Assembly: GCA_902805855.1 (NCBI GenBank)
Contig: CADCUJ010000010.1
Span: forward strand, 1 to 64,000
Origin: an uncultured Nocardioidaceae bacterium
Lineage (GTDB): Bacteria > Actinomycetota > Actinomycetes > Propionibacteriales > Nocardioidaceae
Length of the DNA stretch: 64,000 bases
Reading direction: 5' to 3'
Positions 62,678 through 64,000 of the stretch are shown one piece after another; the first letter of the stretch is position 1, and each line of letters begins with the position of its first letter. The translations under genes and the position numbers were made by a program. Below the pieces are notes generated by a model. That model worked only from the letters and a program-made list of their open reading frames with translations, was not told the DNA's origin and made no database searches.

Positions 62678-63130
62678 TTACACAACCGCTCCGTCGTCCC
62701 CGGACCAGTCGTCGGGTGGCTTGCGCGGCATCGTCGCTACCAGGTACACGAACCCGCCGACGAAGCCGATCACGAGGACCCCGAGGACCCAGTCCCAGAG
62801 CCGCCAGCCGAACACCACGGCGATCAGCATCACGAGCGGGGAACCGAACAGGCCGAGCCATCCGAGCCGCTGGCGTGGCTCCATCCTCGGTAGCGGCGGG
62901 GGCTCCGGAGGGACGAAGTGGCCCTCGTCCTCCCAGGACCTCTGCGCGCTCAGCGCCTCGGCCGGTCCGGACTCAACCGGGGTCTCCGGGGCACGGTCAC
63001 CCGGCTCCGCCGGAGGCGGCGCCTCGTCGTCGAGGTCCGTCCGGTCGCCGTAGTGCTCCACGATCGCGCGCCAGGCGGCGTCCTCGTCGAGCTTCCGCCC
63101 GGGGTTGGCGTCGTCCGGGTCGGGCGTCAT
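62678..63130 (-). CDS. Conserved membrane protein, 150 aa
   Basis: Acidic, Pro-rich cytoplasmic N-terminus (about 85 residues) with AAWRAIVEHYGDRTD, then two helices (FGSPLVMLIAVVFGWRLW and VLGVLVIGFVGGFVYLVA). Conserved in actinobacteria, function unknown. Lies 11 bp upstream of the TIGR00300 gene and 18 bp downstream of the esterase gene, so the three form a leftward unit. Confidence 0.82.
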   Translation of the reverse strand: MTPDPDDANPGRKLDEDAAWRAIVEHYGDRTDLDDEAPPPAEPGDRAPETPVESGPAEALSAQRSWEDEGHFVPPEPPPLPRMEPRQRLGWLGLFGSPLVMLIAVVFGWRLWDWVLGVLVIGFVGGFVYLVATMPRKPPDDWSGDDGAVV

Positions 63131-63148
63131 GGCGGGCTCACAACAGGG

Positions 63149-63919
63149 TCACGGTCCGGTCACTCGTCGGATGAACTGCACGGACTTCTCGAAGATCAGC
63201 GGTGCGTCGTTGTCGAGCGTAGCCACGTGGTAGCTGTTTTCCAGAACCTGTTCCTCGAGGTCGCGCGAGGACACCCGGGCGGCGATGATCCGCCCCGACG
63301 ACGGGTCCACGACGTGGTCGACACTGGAGCGGAAGGTCAGGATCGGCTGGGTCACCTTGGGCAGGTCCCGGCGTACCTGCTTCCAGCCGGTGAGCATCGA
63401 ACCCAAGGCACGCAGCGGCACCCGGTCGTAGCCGTACTCCAGCTGACCGGGCTTCTTGATGTCGTCACCGATGCCGGGGCGGGACGCGATCAGCCGCTTC
63501 AGCACTGGCACGGCGAGCAGCTGCTTGTTGTCGAGGGCCACCGCGGCGTTCACCAGCAGCACGCCGGCCACCTCGTTGCCCCGGTCAGCAGCTAGCTGCA
63601 GGACGAGCCCACCTCCCAGGGACAGCCCACCGACCACGACCTGGTCACAGTTGGCGCGGAGCTTGTCAAAGGCGTGCTCCAGCTCGGAGTACCAGTCCTG
63701 CCAGCCGGTGCGGTTGCACTCCTGCCAGGTCGTCCCGTGCCCCGGCAGCCGGGGAACGGCCACCGCGAGACCGTGCTCGGCGAGGTAGCGCCCCCACGGG
63801 AGCATCGAGGCCGGTGCACCGGTGAACCCGTGGCTGAGCAGCACGCCCACCCGTCGGCCGTCGCTCTCGTCGGGGACACCGTCGGCGTAGAACGGCTGCG
63901 CATGCGGGGCGAGGGACAC
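63149..63919 (-). CDS. Alpha/beta hydrolase, Est30-like carboxylesterase
   Basis: 256 residues. Oxyanion region LLSHGFTGAPASM, nucleophile Ser in VVGGLSLGGGLVL (GLSLGG, as in Bacillus Est30), acid Asp in SSVDHVVDP and His in NSYHVATLD. Serine esterase acting on acyl esters; natural substrate unknown. GTG 63919 is preferred because AGGAG is four or five bases upstream; the frame stays open to 63997. Confidence 0.88.
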   Translation of the reverse strand: MSLAPHAQPFYADGVPDESDGRRVGVLLSHGFTGAPASMLPWGRYLAEHGLAVAVPRLPGHGTTWQECNRTGWQDWYSELEHAFDKLRANCDQVVVGGLSLGGGLVLQLAADRGNEVAGVLLVNAAVALDNKQLLAVPVLKRLIASRPGIGDDIKKPGQLEYGYDRVPLRALGSMLTGWKQVRRDLPKVTQPILTFRSSVDHVVDPSSGRIIAARVSSRDLEEQVLENSYHVATLDNDAPLIFEKSVQFIRRVTGP

Positions 63920-64000
63920 GGGCACTCCTGGCGCGGCTTCCGGTGGCGGGTACTCAGAGACAGCTGAGTAGGAAATACCTGGTCTGCATCGTCGCACGCG
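63920..64000. other. Right-edge region without a recognisable gene
   Basis: 81 bp upstream of the esterase gene. I see no complete gene, tRNA or terminator. It probably holds the promoter of the leftward unit and is cut by the window edge. Confidence 0.5.

Overview
The window is high-GC, gene-dense DNA with many GTG starts and 1-4 base stop/start overlaps. The gene complement (qcrCAB-ctaE with an actinobacterial Rieske protein, a PimB-like mannosyltransferase, a Gram-positive Tad pilus set, DUF3140/DUF4383 proteins, a c-di-AMP riboswitch upstream of an NlpC/P60 gene) points to an actinobacterium. A Nocardioides-like member of the Propionibacteriales is my best guess; no rRNA or tRNA is present to test it. 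About 62 protein genes are supported, one cut by the left edge. No intergenic gap exceeds 300 bp, and I saw no insertion sequence, prophage or CRISPR array.

Left third (1-15.9 kb), accessory genes. After a partial zinc-type dehydrogenase come two DUF1990-type proteins and a DUF4383 membrane protein. A leftward five-gene operon (8078 to 3638) encodes a geranylgeranyl-reductase-family flavoprotein, a type III polyketide synthase, an ICMT-type methyltransferase, a second flavoprotein and IPP isomerase; it resembles known actinobacterial phenolic-lipid / alkyl-hydroquinone clusters. It is divergent from two photolyase-family genes. A MerR-DICT regulator, an NAD-binding protein and a CPBP protease follow, then small stress-type genes (DUF2945, DUF3140, a membrane protein behind a SigB-like promoter).

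Middle (15.4-36.6 kb), energy metabolism and conserved core. ctaE-qcrC-qcrA-qcrB runs leftward, and a second qcrB paralogue lies directly downstream. A 32-bp perfect inverted repeat covers the start of the second copy. Rightward come a CtaG-like assembly factor, a receiver-like protein, trpD and malQ. A 1.1 kDa-scale (about 1165-residue) secreted Fn3-like repeat protein, a RAM-domain protein, a DEDDh-GIY-YIG nuclease, a zinc-ribbon/NYN pair and an LTA-synthase-like enzyme follow.

Right (36.6-64 kb), cell envelope. A c-di-AMP riboswitch heads an apparent operon of NlpC/P60 hydrolase, HExxH peptidase, M48 peptidase and PimB-like glycosyltransferase. Next is a Tad/Flp pilus locus: two pilins, a response regulator and histidine kinase, tadC, a vWA-tadB fusion, tadA, tadZ and rcpC, all leftward. 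After a FadD15-like ligase comes a rightward tadE/tadG pair. SRPBCC, ArsA-type ATPase, a Cys-motif protein and a ROK kinase follow, then a second tadE/tadG pair, a second ROK kinase, an EEP-family enzyme, a TIGR00300 protein, a membrane protein and an esterase. From recall, the order qcrCAB-ctaE-trpD-nuclease-NlpC-PimB-FadD15-SRPBCC-ArsA follows the Mycobacterium tuberculosis Rv2183c-Rv2196 neighbourhood, with the pilus genes as additions.
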